DNA of 64,000 bases from Flaviflexus ciconiae (GCF_003971195.1 NZ_CP034593.1:186001-250000), one strand, 5' to 3'. Counted from the first letter of the stretch, positions 50,294 to 59,994 are shown. Numbers and translations are program-made. The notes: generated by a model not told the origin, from the letters alone.

Positions 50294-50625
50294 CGTTGAC
50301 GGGAGCTCTCTCGTTCATTTGTCGAGTGGCCCCGGCTTGATCGACACATTGCCGGAGTGCTGGTCTCCCAACGGACAACTGCCCGAACATGGGATCGCGG
50401 GCAGGATTTGGTCGTGGCAGGTGATGTGCGCTGTAAGGATGCGCTGAGTCTCTTCGTGGAGTTCTTGAAGTTGGGGCTGTGGGTTACAGGTAAGTGAACT
50501 CTAATGCGAATGAGGGTTTTCTCATCAAAGCTCATGGGTTGCTTTCCTTTTAGGTTTCCATACTGGAATCAACGCGGGGCCGCAGTTGGGCGCGCCGGCG
50601 ATGTTTCTTGAAAGGGAGCATAGAC
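50294..50625. other. Intergenic region with a possible decayed minus-strand ORF
   Basis: No convincing gene. On the minus strand an ATG at 50533-50535 has AAAGGAAA upstream and begins MSFDEKTLIRIRVHLPVTHS; the frame then looks non-coding, while the adjacent frame reads QELHEETQRILTAHITCHDQ in a plausible coding style. This may be a decayed small gene. The plus-strand promoter of the PIG-L cassette must lie here, but I cannot place it. Confidence 0.35.
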
Positions 50626-51524
50626 ATGAACATTCATTGGATCCTTGCTGGTGTCGTTATCGCATTCGCACTCACCAGCGTTGCAGGGGAGAAGTCATTA
50701 CGCCGCCGGCTCACCGACTACCGTCCCACCCAGATCTTTGCTGTCGGAGCCGGAATCATTCTTGCCCCAGCAAATATTAGGGCGGCCCTCGGTGGCTTCT
50801 CGCCCACCCTCGAATCGATCACTATCGCAGTAACGTGCGCCGCGATTGTTGGGATCATGCTGACGTACGCACTGCACACGATCCGCAAGTCCCAGGCACC
50901 CCAGCCCAGGAGGATCCTGGCGATTGGTGCACATCCGGACGATCTTGAACTTGCTGCCGGCGGCACCCTGGCTCGCCTTGCAGACTCGGGCCACGAAATT
51001 AACGCGATTGTTATGAGCACGGGCACCAACGGTGGAGATCCGAAGGTAAGGATCAATGAGGCGAAGGAAGGCGCAGCTTTCCTCGGTATCCGTGACTGCA
51101 CTGTTTACGACTTTGAGGACACGAACCTTGAGGGTGACATGACGGGCATGATCAAGGCCATCGAGAACAAGATCAGGTCCTTCAACCCGGACATCATCTT
51201 CACGCACTCGGCTAATGACCAGCACCAGGACCACCACGCTGTGCACTTGGCAACGCTCCGTGCGGGTCGCCGCCATCCCGCTATCCTCTGCTTCGAATCG
51301 CCCTCGGCTACGAGCGAGTTCTCGCCCCAGGTTTTCGTTGACATCGATGACTATGTCGAGGTCAAGAACTCCGCCATCAAAATCCATGACAACCAGAAGA
51401 AGAAGCCGTACATGACTGCTGAGCGCGTCTCCGGTATGGCTCACTTCCGTGGCGACCAGGGCAAGCTTGGTAACGCCGAAGGTTTTGAAGCCGTTCGCTT
51501 CAATGCGTTCAAGGGGCTTTCTAA
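50626..51524 (+). CDS. Membrane-anchored PIG-L family deacetylase
   Basis: PIG-L enzymes are zinc-dependent N-deacetylases of GlcNAc-type sugars. The N-terminal 85 residues contain about three hydrophobic segments, so the catalytic domain is membrane-bound. The domain begins RRILAIGAHPDDLELAAGGT with the AHPDD motif at residues 102-106, and the third zinc ligand region is HSANDQHQDHHAVH. As written the frame runs past the family end to 51615. One G added at 51513-51516 makes it stop in TAATG, sharing a base with the next ATG, which matches the tight overlaps of this cassette. ATG with AAAGGGAG upstream. First gene of the three-gene cassette. Confidence 0.8.
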
Positions 51525-52387
51525 TGAAGGTACTTCTCACAGGAGCGGGTGGCCCCGCAGGTCGTGCCCTATACCCGCAGCTTATTGCCAAGGGCGTGCG
51601 CGTCACACGAGTTGACATGGTTCCCGGTATTGGAGTCGGTCAGGTTCCCGCCGCCCGCGACCCGCTGTTCCTTAAGGCAATCAGCCAGATCATTGCCAGT
51701 GAAGGGATCGATGCGATCATCCCAACCGTCCAGGAAGAACTCCCCGTCTTCGCACGTGCCATCCTGCCGATCCCTGTCCTTATCTCATCACCCGACGCCG
51801 TTGATACGGCGGATGACAAGTGGCTGACTTACCACGTCCTTAACCGGGCAGGTGTCGCCACCCCGATCTCAAGCACCCCCGAATCGATCAATACGGAGAT
51901 TCTGGAGATCATGGGGGAGCGCGTTATTTCCAAGCCCCGCATGGGACGTGGCGGACGCGGCGTTACCGTCCACGAGAACCCGCACTCCTGGGAACTTGCC
52001 GAGCTACCTGAAGGAATAATCATCCAGGAGTTTGCCGGCGGTGTTGAATATGCTCCGAACGTCTTTATCTCCCCGAACAGGACCGAATGCGTTGTCCTTC
52101 AAAAGACTGAACTTGCACACGGGATCCACGGCAACGCCGTGTCGACCGAGGTCGTTGACGACCAAGAGATCGCGGATCTTGCGATCAAGGCCGCCAAGAC
52201 CCTAGGTATTTTTGGTCCCGCCGATGTTGATATTCGCAGGAAAGACAACGGTGAACCCGTCGTCCTAGAGATTAACGCTCGGTTTGGTGCGAACTCGATG
52301 AAGGCCCCGATCATCCTCGAAGCAGCCCTGGAAAGCTACCGCGATGCTCTGCCTCATTTAGGGGTAAACCGCGAGGTGATTGTGTGA
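51524..52387 (+). CDS. ATP-grasp ligase, carbamoyl-phosphate-synthase-like
   Basis: A 287-residue cytoplasmic enzyme. The N-terminal preATP-grasp Rossmann part reads KVLLTGAGGPAGRALYPQLI and IDAIIPTVQEELPVFARAIL. The ATP-grasp part has the ATP-binding VISKPRMGRGGRGVTVHENP, IIQEFAGGVEYAPNVFIS and the Mg-binding end VVLEINARFGANSMKAP. Enzymes of this superfamily join a carboxylate to an amine or other nucleophile through an acyl phosphate. The substrate here is unknown; between a sugar deacetylase and a glycosyltransferase, N-acylation of a freed amino group is an attractive inference. It overlaps both neighbours by 1-4 nt. Confidence 0.8.
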   Translation: MKVLLTGAGGPAGRALYPQLIAKGVRVTRVDMVPGIGVGQVPAARDPLFLKAISQIIASEGIDAIIPTVQEELPVFARAILPIPVLISSPDAVDTADDKWLTYHVLNRAGVATPISSTPESINTEILEIMGERVISKPRMGRGGRGVTVHENPHSWELAELPEGIIIQEFAGGVEYAPNVFISPNRTECVVLQKTELAHGIHGNAVSTEVVDDQEIADLAIKAAKTLGIFGPADVDIRRKDNGEPVVLEINARFGANSMKAPIILEAALESYRDALPHLGVNREVIV

Positions 52388-53595
52388 CCTGGCTAGAGAT
52401 TCTCGTAGCCATCCCGTTCGTTGTTCTCACGGTCGTTGGGCTACTCATCCCCATGTCCGCGATCCTCGCTGCATTACGACCCAAGGTTGCCCCGGCAACC
52501 AAGCACTCGGTGCCCTATGTTTCCGTCATTGTTCCCGCCTACAACGAAGGTGTGGTCCTGGCTGCCTGCCTCGACTCGATCCTGAACTCCGGTTATCAGA
52601 AGCTGGAACTCATCGTCGTGGACGATGGGTCGACCGATAACACTGCTGAGGTTATGGCGGAGTACGCGGATCGTGCCATCACGATCTACAAGGAGAACGG
52701 CGGTAAGGGCTCCGCCCTCAACGCCGGGATCGCACGCGCCACAGGAGAGATTCTGATCTTCGTTGATGCTGACGGCATCTTCACCCAAGACACCATCCCG
52801 AACATGCTTGCTGGCTTCCGCCACAAGTTCGTCGGAGCGGTCTGCGGTAACGACCAGCCGGTCAACACCCACAACGCTCTCACCCGAATCCTTGCCCTCA
52901 TGACCCACACTGGTACGGGACTGGCACGCCGTGGCCTAGCCCTTCTCGGCATGCTTCCCATTGTTGCCGGTAACTCCGGCGCCTTCCGTGCCTCCGCTAT
53001 CCGCAAGGTTGGTGGTTTCCGGGAAGATACCCTCGGTGAAGACCTCGAGCTCACGTGGCGAGTGCAGGAAGCCGGATACGAAGTCGAGTTCGCCGCCGAT
53101 GCGATCGTTCTGGCCGAAGTGCCAGACAACCTGACGGCACTATGGAAGCAGCGCGTCCGGTGGGCCCGCGGCCTTATCCAGACCATCCGCAACCATCGAG
53201 CAGAATTCCTGACACCCTTCAGGTCCATGTTCCACCTGTACCTGCCGATCAACGTGTTCTCACAGCTGATCCAGCCCGTCGTACAGTTACTTGCTCTCAT
53301 AGCTGTCCCGGTTCTGATTATGACGGGAATTGGCACGGGAGTGGGATGGGCGAGCGGGCTCCCCAGCATCTGGATCGTCCTCGGCTTCAGCCTCTCACTG
53401 TTCAACATCATCCTTGCCCTCCTTTTGGACAAGGCATGGCGGGACTTCCGACACCTGATCGTCGTTCCCCTGCTCCTACCGTTCTCACTCTTCCTTTCCT
53501 GCGTAACCGTCGCAGCTATCTGGAAAGAGTTCACGGGACAAGAACAGAAATGGAACAAGCTTGAACGCACCGGCCTCCAAACAGTCAATGCGTGA
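52384..53595 (+). CDS. Family 2 glycosyltransferase, processive membrane synthase (PgaC/IcaA-like)
   Basis: A 403-residue membrane GT2 enzyme like the synthases of poly-N-acetylglucosamine, hyaluronan and cellulose. Seen: VSVIVPAYNEGVVLAACLDS, the UDP-binding IVVDDGSTDNT, IFVDADGIF (DxD), the catalytic GEDLELTWRVQEAGY (ED), and KQRVRWARG for QxxRW. There is one N-terminal helix and three to four C-terminal helices that form the polymer channel. GTG start in a GTGTGA overlap with the ATP-grasp gene. With the upstream deacetylase this suggests export of a partly deacetylated aminosugar polymer, but the polymer is not identified. Confidence 0.85.
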   Translation: MTWLEILVAIPFVVLTVVGLLIPMSAILAALRPKVAPATKHSVPYVSVIVPAYNEGVVLAACLDSILNSGYQKLELIVVDDGSTDNTAEVMAEYADRAITIYKENGGKGSALNAGIARATGEILIFVDADGIFTQDTIPNMLAGFRHKFVGAVCGNDQPVNTHNALTRILALMTHTGTGLARRGLALLGMLPIVAGNSGAFRASAIRKVGGFREDTLGEDLELTWRVQEAGYEVEFAADAIVLAEVPDNLTALWKQRVRWARGLIQTIRNHRAEFLTPFRSMFHLYLPINVFSQLIQPVVQLLALIAVPVLIMTGIGTGVGWASGLPSIWIVLGFSLSLFNIILALLLDKAWRDFRHLIVVPLLLPFSLFLSCVTVAAIWKEFTGQEQKWNKLERTGLQTVNA

Positions 53596-53668
53596 ATGAC
53601 ATCTACCCCGGTTGCTGCCGGGCAATGACACCAGACTGGCGTGAGTGAAGCGCTCGCGGTACGCCAGG

Positions 53669-53691
53669 GGCGGGGGCTTACAGCCCCCGCC
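53669..53691 (+). terminator. Hairpin after the GT2 gene
   Basis: A 10-bp perfect stem GGCGGGGGCT/AGCCCCCGCC with loop TAC lies 73 bases after the glycosyltransferase stop. No T-run follows; a second, weaker inverted repeat CCCCGG/CCGGG precedes it near 53613. Confidence 0.6.
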
Positions 53692-53794
53692 GAACTGATT
53701 CTGCACATGATCAACGATGATCGTGCGGGAGTCGGGGAGGGGTGCGTGGGCGGCTGGTGAGGCTAGTGCCGGCTTGCGCCGCTACCCTGCAGGA

Positions 53795-54169
53795 GTGAGT
53801 CGTTTTCAACGTGATGAGCTTCTGGAACTAGAGAATGCGGGATGGCAGGCACTCTGTGATTCCACGGGAGGTACTTTCTACGGTGACCTCATGACAGAGG
53901 ATGCTCTCTTTATCCTTGTGAACGGTACTGCTATGACTCGCGAGCAGATCGCGGGCTTGCTAAATGGGGCCCCGGGCTGGGATTCCTATGAGATCACCGA
54001 TGCTCGGATGATCGAGGTAAGCGAGGACGTTGCCGCCCTTGTTTATCGGGCGACCGCGACTCGTGCTGACTTGCCTGAACCCTTCACGGCAGTCATGACC
54101 AGCCTTTACCGGCGTATTGAGGGCCGTCTACGTCTCGCCCTCTACCAGCAGACAACGATCACGCACTGA
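53795..54169 (+). CDS. SnoaL/NTF2-like protein (DUF4440 type)
   Basis: A 124-residue alpha+beta-barrel protein: an N-terminal helix (FQRDELLELENAGWQALCDS), MTEDALFILVNGTAMTREQI, then strands ending MTSLYRRIEGRLRLALYQQT. Members of this fold include isomerases, cyclases and binding proteins; none can be named here. TACCCT at 53783-53788 lies 6 nt before the GTG, in line with a leaderless transcript; AGGA directly touching the GTG is too close to work as a Shine-Dalgarno. Confidence 0.7.
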   Translation: MSRFQRDELLELENAGWQALCDSTGGTFYGDLMTEDALFILVNGTAMTREQIAGLLNGAPGWDSYEITDARMIEVSEDVAALVYRATATRADLPEPFTAVMTSLYRRIEGRLRLALYQQTTITH

Positions 54170-54243
54170 ATCAACGCCGATTTGGCGCGAGTGGAGACGG
54201 GGACGATTGCTCAGAGTTGTCGTCAGCTAGCCATAGTCGTCGG

Positions 54244-54978
54244 TTATTCAGATTCGTCGTCAGGTTGGCCGAGGTCGGAACCGAGGGGCCACGACGGATC
54301 AGCGTCTGGGGTACGTCCCTTGCTTGCGAGCCACTCATTGAAGCCCGTTGCCCACTTCTCATGGGCCTGCTTCTGTAGCTCGTGGAGCTTACGGAGGGAG
54401 GACACCTTGAGGACAGCGTGCTCCGCAGTCATGGCCTTGAGGAGCTTCAGGGTAGCGACGACATCGTTGTGAGCGTCGTGGAAACCACCAGCATCAATCC
54501 GGTAGATGCCGATAAGGGTTTCGAGACGGCGCGGGCCCTTGCGGTACGGATCGAGCAACCTGTCTAAGACGAGCGGATCGAGGACGGGGGAGGGTTCGCC
54601 TCCGAGCTGATCGGTGATGGTGGCAAGGCCGTGCCGTGCCAACTCGGATTCCATGAGGCTGAGGTCGAAGGAAGCGTTGAAAGCGACAACGGGATGCTTC
54701 TGCTCAAGATGGCTAACAAGAATATCCCGGATCTCAGTGAGTACTTCGATCGGGTCCCTACCTTCGGCGCGCGCCTTTGCGGTGGAAATACCGTGAACTT
54801 CTTGAGCTGCCGTTGGAATCTCCACACCTGGATTGGCGAGCCAGCCATAGGTCGTCGGTTCGTCGCCGGTGACGATGATTGAGGCTGTGACCAGGCGAGA
54901 GTGCTTCGGGCTCACTCCGGTGGTCTCGGTATCGAAACCGACGAGTGGTCCTTCGGTCCAGTGAGCGCTTGTCGACAT
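54244..54978 (-). CDS. 3'-5' exonuclease, DEDDh type (DnaQ-like)
   Basis: A 244-residue exonuclease similar to the epsilon proofreading subunit. The four acidic residues and the histidine are present: GFDTETTG (Exo I), AFNASFDLSLMESEL (Exo II), and GGFHDAHNDVVATLKLL (Exo III, with His and Asp). The C-terminal 70 residues are a helical, charged tail without a BRCT or UvrC domain. It may act in DNA repair or nucleotide turnover. Its gene is divergent from guaB3 (59 bp apart) and convergent with the NTF2-like gene. Confidence 0.88.
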   Translation of the reverse strand: MSTSAHWTEGPLVGFDTETTGVSPKHSRLVTASIIVTGDEPTTYGWLANPGVEIPTAAQEVHGISTAKARAEGRDPIEVLTEIRDILVSHLEQKHPVVAFNASFDLSLMESELARHGLATITDQLGGEPSPVLDPLVLDRLLDPYRKGPRRLETLIGIYRIDAGGFHDAHNDVVATLKLLKAMTAEHAVLKVSSLRKLHELQKQAHEKWATGFNEWLASKGRTPDADPSWPLGSDLGQPDDESE

Positions 54979-55024
54979 GTATTGATTCTACGCGGGCGAC
55001 GGGCAAATAATCCCTCATCATCGT

Positions 55025-55030
55025 TACACT
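55025..55030 (+). promoter_or_regulatory. -10 element of guaB3, leaderless type
   Basis: TACACT ends 7 nt before the guaB3 ATG at 55038 and no Shine-Dalgarno is present between them. A transcript starting there would begin at or next to the AUG. Confidence 0.5.
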
Positions 55031-55037
55031 GGGATGC

Positions 55038-56153
55038 ATGGTACAAGAGGTAGAAATTGGACGCGGCAAGCGAGCACGGGTTGCCTACACACTCGACAAG
55101 GTAGCGGTCGTTCCGTCTAGGCGGACGAGAGACGCGACGGATGTGTCGACAAGCTGGCAAATTGACGCCTACTACCTCGACATTCCAATCATGGCAGCAC
55201 CCATGGATTCCGTGACCTCCCCGGAAACAGCGATTGCCATGGGTGAGTTCGGCGGCGTGGGCGTTCTCGACCTCGAGGGTCTGTGGACCCGCTACGAGGA
55301 TCCCACCTCAATCCTTGAAGAGCTTGCAAACATGCCGGCGGATCGGGCCGGTGTCCGCATGCAGGAGGTCTACCGGGAGCCCATTAAGCCCGAGCTCATC
55401 ACTGCCCGTCTTTCTGAGATTCGGGATGCTGGAGTTACCGTGGCAGGTGCCCTGTCACCACAGCGCACCCAGGAACACTGGCGCGCAGTTGTCGAAGCCG
55501 GTGTTGACCTCTTCGTCATTCGCGGCACCACGGTCTCTGCGGAGCACGTCTCCTCCAATCGTGAGCCCCTGAACCTCAAGCGTTTCATCTACGAACTCGA
55601 CGTGCCCGTTATTGTCGGTGGAGCCGTCACCTACACGGCTGCTCTTCACCTCATGCGTACTGGGGCGGCAGGTGTGCTCGCCGGCTACGGTGGCGGAGCC
55701 TCCTCAGCTAACCGCCGCACCATCGGCGTGGCGTCCCCCATGGCAACAATCGTTGCCGACATCGCGGCGGCCCGCCGCGACTACCTCGACGAATCTTCCG
55801 GACGTTACGTCCATGTCATCGCTGATGGTTCCGTGTCGTCCTCCGGTGACATCGTTAAGGCTCTTGCCTGCGGTGCGGACGGCGTCATGCTGGGTACGGC
55901 TCTTGCTCGTGCTGCCGAGGCCCCCGGACGTGGCTGGCACTGGGGTGCGGAAGCACGCCACCCGAAGCTTCCCCGTGGTGAGCGCGTCTGGGTCGGCAAC
56001 GAGGGTTCACTCGAATCGATCCTGTTCGGTCCCGCCCACAATGCTCGCGGCGTTTCCAACCTTGTTGGGGCGCTGCGCCACGCTATGGCCTCCTCTGGAT
56101 ACTCGGACCTGAAGGAATTCCAGCGAGTCGAGATCGTCGTCCAGCCCGACTAA
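55038..56153 (+). CDS. guaB3: GuaB3-family IMP dehydrogenase-like protein
   Basis: A 371-residue IMPDH/GMP-reductase paralogue typical of actinobacteria and cyanobacteria. It shares the barrel of guaB (YTLDKVAVVPSRRTRDATDV, APMDSVTSPETAIAMGEFGG, VHVIADGSVSSSGDIVKALA) but lacks the CBS domains. The loop that carries the catalytic cysteine in IMPDH reads AGYGGGASSANRRTIGV, with no cysteine, as in mycobacterial GuaB3. A role in purine metabolism is likely, but the reaction in actinobacteria is not settled. ATG start, apparently leaderless. Confidence 0.92.
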   Translation: MVQEVEIGRGKRARVAYTLDKVAVVPSRRTRDATDVSTSWQIDAYYLDIPIMAAPMDSVTSPETAIAMGEFGGVGVLDLEGLWTRYEDPTSILEELANMPADRAGVRMQEVYREPIKPELITARLSEIRDAGVTVAGALSPQRTQEHWRAVVEAGVDLFVIRGTTVSAEHVSSNREPLNLKRFIYELDVPVIVGGAVTYTAALHLMRTGAAGVLAGYGGGASSANRRTIGVASPMATIVADIAAARRDYLDESSGRYVHVIADGSVSSSGDIVKALACGADGVMLGTALARAAEAPGRGWHWGAEARHPKLPRGERVWVGNEGSLESILFGPAHNARGVSNLVGALRHAMASSGYSDLKEFQRVEIVVQPD

Positions 56154-56214
56154 GCACTGTCGAAATTCAACCGACTGATCGGCACCTTTAGTATCTAACT
56201 GATTCAACATGGCT

Positions 56215-56241
56215 GAGACCCTGCCCGAGTGGCAGGGTCTC
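56215..56241 (+). terminator. Terminator after guaB3
   Basis: A perfect 11-bp stem GAGACCCTGCC/GGCAGGGTCTC (56215-56225, 56231-56241) with loop CGAGT, 62 bases after the stop. No T-run. Confidence 0.75.
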
Positions 56242-56727
56242 ACTGTGGATATAGGACTTGATTCATTGAAATAAGGTCTTGTCGCTGAGATGGACTCTAA
56301 CCTTAAGGACGAACGTTGAAGGAGGCTCCGATCGTCAACGTTCCAACGGATGTTCCCGGCTAATTCAACGTAGCTTCCTGCCTACTGTTCCGGGTCCTGC
56401 CTGCGGCGTAATGCCCCGCCGACAATGCGATGCCCAAACGACAATGCGGTGCACCGCTTACGACCTGGTTTCCTGCCTTTGATATTTATTCTGCCGAGCA
56501 GTGAAGTAACGACTGGGGGATTAGGAGCAGCACTTCATTAAGTGAGCTCTTCTCTGAATCCGTGAAGCTAACTTGTTGGGCTTCGCGGTGATGGGGGCGA
56601 TGGCCAAAGGGCCGTACGCGATTTGGTGAATGTCCGTTTTTGCCGAACCGGGACCATTCGCCATGTTTTCTTCTTCCCGGTGGGGGACAATTGGGACGAC
56701 ACCTCATGACGTCAAAGGAGAAATGAA
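56242..56727 (+). other. Long intergenic region upstream of fumC
   Basis: 486 bp without a supported gene. CGACAATGCG occurs twice (about 56421 and 56440). It should contain the fumC promoter and possibly regulatory sites, but I recognise no consensus. The fumC ribosome binding site AAAGGAGAAA lies at its end. Confidence 0.4.
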
Positions 56728-58125
56728 GTGACTGCAGAATTTCGCATCGAACACGACACGATGGGCGAAGTTAAGGTGCCTGCCAAGGCCCTCTATCGAG
56801 CACAGACCCAGCGAGCAGTGGAGAACTTCCCGATCTCGGGCAAGGTATTGACTTCCCACCACATCAGCGCACTCGGACAGGTCAAGCGCGCCGCCGCTCT
56901 TGCCAACGCCGAACTCGGTGTCATCGACGAGGATAAGGCCAAGGCTATTGCGGCTGCCGCTGAGCAGGTCATTGCTGGAGACCACGATGGTGAGTTCCCG
57001 ATCGACGTGTTCCAGACTGGTTCCGGCACGTCCTCGAACATGAACACGAACGAGGTCATCTCGACCATCGCAACCCGCGACTCCGGGATCGAGATCCACC
57101 CCAACGACCACGTCAACGCATCCCAGTCCTCGAACGACGTGTTCCCGTCCTCGATCCACATCGCGGCCACGGAAGCAGCTGTCCGCGTTGTTGTTCCCAA
57201 GCTCACGGTCCTCGCAGAGTCGCTGGAGAAGAAGGCCGAAGAGTTCAAGGACGTCGTCAAGGCCGGCCGCACCCACCTCATGGATGCAACCCCAATCATG
57301 CTTGGCCAGGAGTTCTCGGGCTACGCCCAGCAGATCCGCAACGGCATTAAGCGCGTTGAGGCCACAATCCCGCACCTCGCTGAACTTCCCCTCGGCGGAA
57401 CCGCCGTCGGCACGGGCATCAACACCCCCGCAGGCTTCTCTGCGCGAGTCATTGAGCTCATTGCCGAGAACACCGGACTTCCGTTCGTTGAGGCCCCGAA
57501 CCACTTCGAGGCGCAGGCCGCACAGGACTCCCTCGTTGAAGCGTCTGGTGCACTCCGCGTTGTTGCAGTCTCGCTCGTCAAGATCGCGAACGACCTGCGT
57601 TGGGCAGGCTCCGGCCCCCGCGCCGGTATTGGCGAAATCAACCTTCCCGACCTTCAGCCGGGATCGTCGATCATGCCGGGCAAGGTTAACCCTGTCCTCC
57701 CCGAAGCCACCGTTCAGGTTGCTGCCCAGGTCATCGGTAACGATGCTGCAATCGCCTTCGCGGGCGCTCAGGGTAACTTCGACCTGCTCGTCATGCTCCC
57801 CGTCATGGCACAGAACCTCCTCGAGTCGATGAACATCGTCGCGAACGTCTCCGAGGTTCTTGCCGAGCGCTGCATCGATGGCATTACCGCCAACGTTGAG
57901 CGCGCGAAGGAGCTTGCTGAGTCCTCACCGTCGATCGTCACCCCGCTCAACCGCATCATCGGTTACGAGAACGCCGCGAAGATCGCGAAGCACTCCGTCA
58001 AGGAGAACATCACGGTCCGCCAGGCAGTCATCGATCTTGGTTTTGTTGAGCGTGGCGAGATTACCGAAGAGCAACTGGATGTGGCACTCGATGTTGCGTC
58101 AATGACCCGTCCAGCGACGAAGTAA
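56728..58125 (+). CDS. fumC: Fumarate hydratase, class II
   Basis: The oxygen-stable fumarase of the TCA cycle converts fumarate to malate. The 465-residue homotetrameric enzyme has [75 protein letters not shown] and the superfamily signature [15 protein letters not shown] with the catalytic serine. GTG start with AAAGGAGAAA. With sdhCAB in this window, two successive TCA steps are represented, in separate transcription units. Confidence 0.97.
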   Translation: MTAEFRIEHDTMGEVKVPAKALYRAQTQRAVENFPISGKVLTSHHISALGQVKRAAALANAELGVIDEDKAKAIAAAAEQVIAGDHDGEFPIDVFQTGSGTSSNMNTNEVISTIATRDSGIEIHPNDHVNASQSSNDVFPSSIHIAATEAAVRVVVPKLTVLAESLEKKAEEFKDVVKAGRTHLMDATPIMLGQEFSGYAQQIRNGIKRVEATIPHLAELPLGGTAVGTGINTPAGFSARVIELIAENTGLPFVEAPNHFEAQAAQDSLVEASGALRVVAVSLVKIANDLRWAGSGPRAGIGEINLPDLQPGSSIMPGKVNPVLPEATVQVAAQVIGNDAAIAFAGAQGNFDLLVMLPVMAQNLLESMNIVANVSEVLAERCIDGITANVERAKELAESSPSIVTPLNRIIGYENAAKIAKHSVKENITVRQAVIDLGFVERGEITEEQLDVALDVASMTRPATK

Positions 58126-58216
58126 AGTCCCGCGTTTTTGGTAAGGATTCGTAAGGATTTAGCATTCTTATCGATAAGACTGAGGGTTCTTGCATAATTT
58201 AATAGAATCTATCTCA

Positions 58217-58265
58217 CAACGAGGCCCCGGAAACGATGCTAGCGCACCGATCCGGGGCCTCGTTG
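58217..58265 (+). terminator. Terminator after fumC
   Basis: A perfect 14-bp stem (58217-58230 with 58252-58265) with a 21-base loop, 91 bases after the fumC stop. The stretch just before it (58135-58210) is AT-rich. Confidence 0.75.
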
Positions 58266-58385
58266 TATTCGCATAAAAAGTGCTCTATGCACAATTTTTC
58301 CACTGCTTCTCTGAAGTGTTCGGTATTGCTGACACCGTTTGTTTATATGGATTATGCGCGGGATGCGTGGAGAGTACAGGAAAAC

Positions 58386-59681
58386 GTGGTTCGTACGGCA
58401 ATAGGAATAGCCTTTGCTTTTGTTGGAGTATTCATCGGTGCGGGATTTGCATCGGGCCAGGAGGCCCTGCAGTACTTCGTGGCTTTTGGCCTTGATGGCA
58501 TCTGGGGCGGACTCCTCACCGTAGCCTCACTGACTTTTGCTGGACTCGTCATGCTGGCCCTCGGAAGCTACTTTAGGGCAGGGGAGCATTCTGTTGTCTT
58601 CACGAAGATCACCCACCCCGCCGTTGCACGGTTCCTTGACGTGGCAATCATGGTGACTCTTTTCGCCACCGGCATGGTCATGATTGCCGGCGCAGGATCC
58701 AACCTGGAGCAACAGTTCGGCTGGCTGACGTGGGCCGGTTCCGTTCTCATGGTTATTCTTGTCTGTCTCACGGGACTTCACGACGTTGATCGAGTCACCG
58801 TTGTCATCGGTGCCGCCACCCCGGTCATTGTTATCTGCATCGTGGCTGCCTGCGTCTACTCGATCATCAATGCTCCCGGAACTCTTGCGGAGCTTGAACC
58901 ACAGACTGAACTGGTTGCGACGACACTGCCGAACTGGTGGGTTGCCAGCATCAACTACGTGGGCCTCGGCCTCATGGTGGGTGTCTCCGTGGCGATCGTC
59001 ATGGGAGGAGCCAACCATTGGCTGAAAGCGTCCGCCATTGGTGGTGCCACCGGCGGCCTCATTGCCGGTCTCCTCATGCTTCTCGCGATCGTCGCCATAT
59101 TTTTTGCTATCGGTGACGTGTGGGATGCTGAGCTCCCGATCCTTGAGCTCGTCAACCGCATCAGCCCCGTCTTTGGATATGTCATGGCGATCATCGTTTT
59201 CGCCATGATCTACAACACCGCGATCGCGATGTTCTACGCCTTCGCTAAGCGCGCCACCGCTAACAAGCCCAAGCAGTTCTGGCCTGTCCTTGTCGCCTCC
59301 TCGCTTGTTTCTTTCGCGGTCTCTTTCGTTGGCTTCAGCGAACTCGTTGGCTACGTATACCCGGCCATTGGCTACGTTGGTATGGCACTCCTTGTCATCC
59401 TCGGTGTTGCCTGGGTGAAGGGCCGAACCAAGGTCAGGGAAGAGATTGAACGACGCGGTCGCATCCGTTCCCTGATCCGCCGCAAACTCGACCCTGCCAA
59501 GCGCTTTACCAAAAGGCATGAGGCCCAACTGTCGGATGAAATCAGTGCCTCTCCCGTTGATGACAGGCATCTGCAAAACGATGCTCACGAATTCGTGCAC
59601 CGCGAGCTGGTTGCGGATGACTCGGTGGACTACCCTGTTGCGGAAAGCGTCGATGAACCCGTTGCTGTGGTGGAACGCTAA
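58386..59681 (+). CDS. YkvI-like membrane transporter
   Basis: A 431-residue protein of the YkvI family, related to the LeuT-type amino-acid transporters. The first helix carries VFIGAGFASGQEALQYFVAF, the family hallmark with a glycine-rich unwound stretch. Ten or eleven membrane segments end near residue 350, followed by an 80-residue hydrophilic tail (basic, then acidic: ERRGRIRSLIRRKLDPAKRF ... ESVDEPVAVVER) that is probably cytoplasmic and not conserved. Substrate unknown. The GTG at 58386 with ACAGGA upstream gives the normal family start; the open frame reaches further upstream without homologous sequence. Monocistronic after the fumC terminator. Confidence 0.8.
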   Translation: MVRTAIGIAFAFVGVFIGAGFASGQEALQYFVAFGLDGIWGGLLTVASLTFAGLVMLALGSYFRAGEHSVVFTKITHPAVARFLDVAIMVTLFATGMVMIAGAGSNLEQQFGWLTWAGSVLMVILVCLTGLHDVDRVTVVIGAATPVIVICIVAACVYSIINAPGTLAELEPQTELVATTLPNWWVASINYVGLGLMVGVSVAIVMGGANHWLKASAIGGATGGLIAGLLMLLAIVAIFFAIGDVWDAELPILELVNRISPVFGYVMAIIVFAMIYNTAIAMFYAFAKRATANKPKQFWPVLVASSLVSFAVSFVGFSELVGYVYPAIGYVGMALLVILGVAWVKGRTKVREEIERRGRIRSLIRRKLDPAKRFTKRHEAQLSDEISASPVDDRHLQNDAHEFVHRELVADDSVDYPVAESVDEPVAVVER

Positions 59682-59994
59682 CTCCCAGCCAGGCAGCGTC
59701 ATGGCAGGCAACAGAACCTCGGTAAACCGAATGTGAAGCAGGTTCCTCAGCCGAATAGTGGCACCCAGACCAGAACCACATTCTGAAACCCTGCAAGATT
59801 GTTGCTCAACCTGTCATAAGACAGTCTTGTCCCCGCCTAATGCGGCCGGCTGTTGTTGACGTCATAGTGCCAAAAGGTGTTTATGAAGGGTTTCTCATTT
59901 AGGTTTCCTTTCCATTTCATTTGTGGGTTGTTTACTTAAAGCATCAAGGGAAGAACAGAACTTCCGAAGAAAGCATGTGAAAGGAAGACACACA
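59682..59994 (+). other. Intergenic region upstream of the repeat-rich exported protein
   Basis: 313 bp without a gene. TTGACG at 59856-59861 is a possible -35, but the matching -10 is poor. The last 110 bases are T- and A-rich and form a long leader before ATG 59995; AAAGGAAG lies 9-16 nt upstream of it. Confidence 0.35.
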
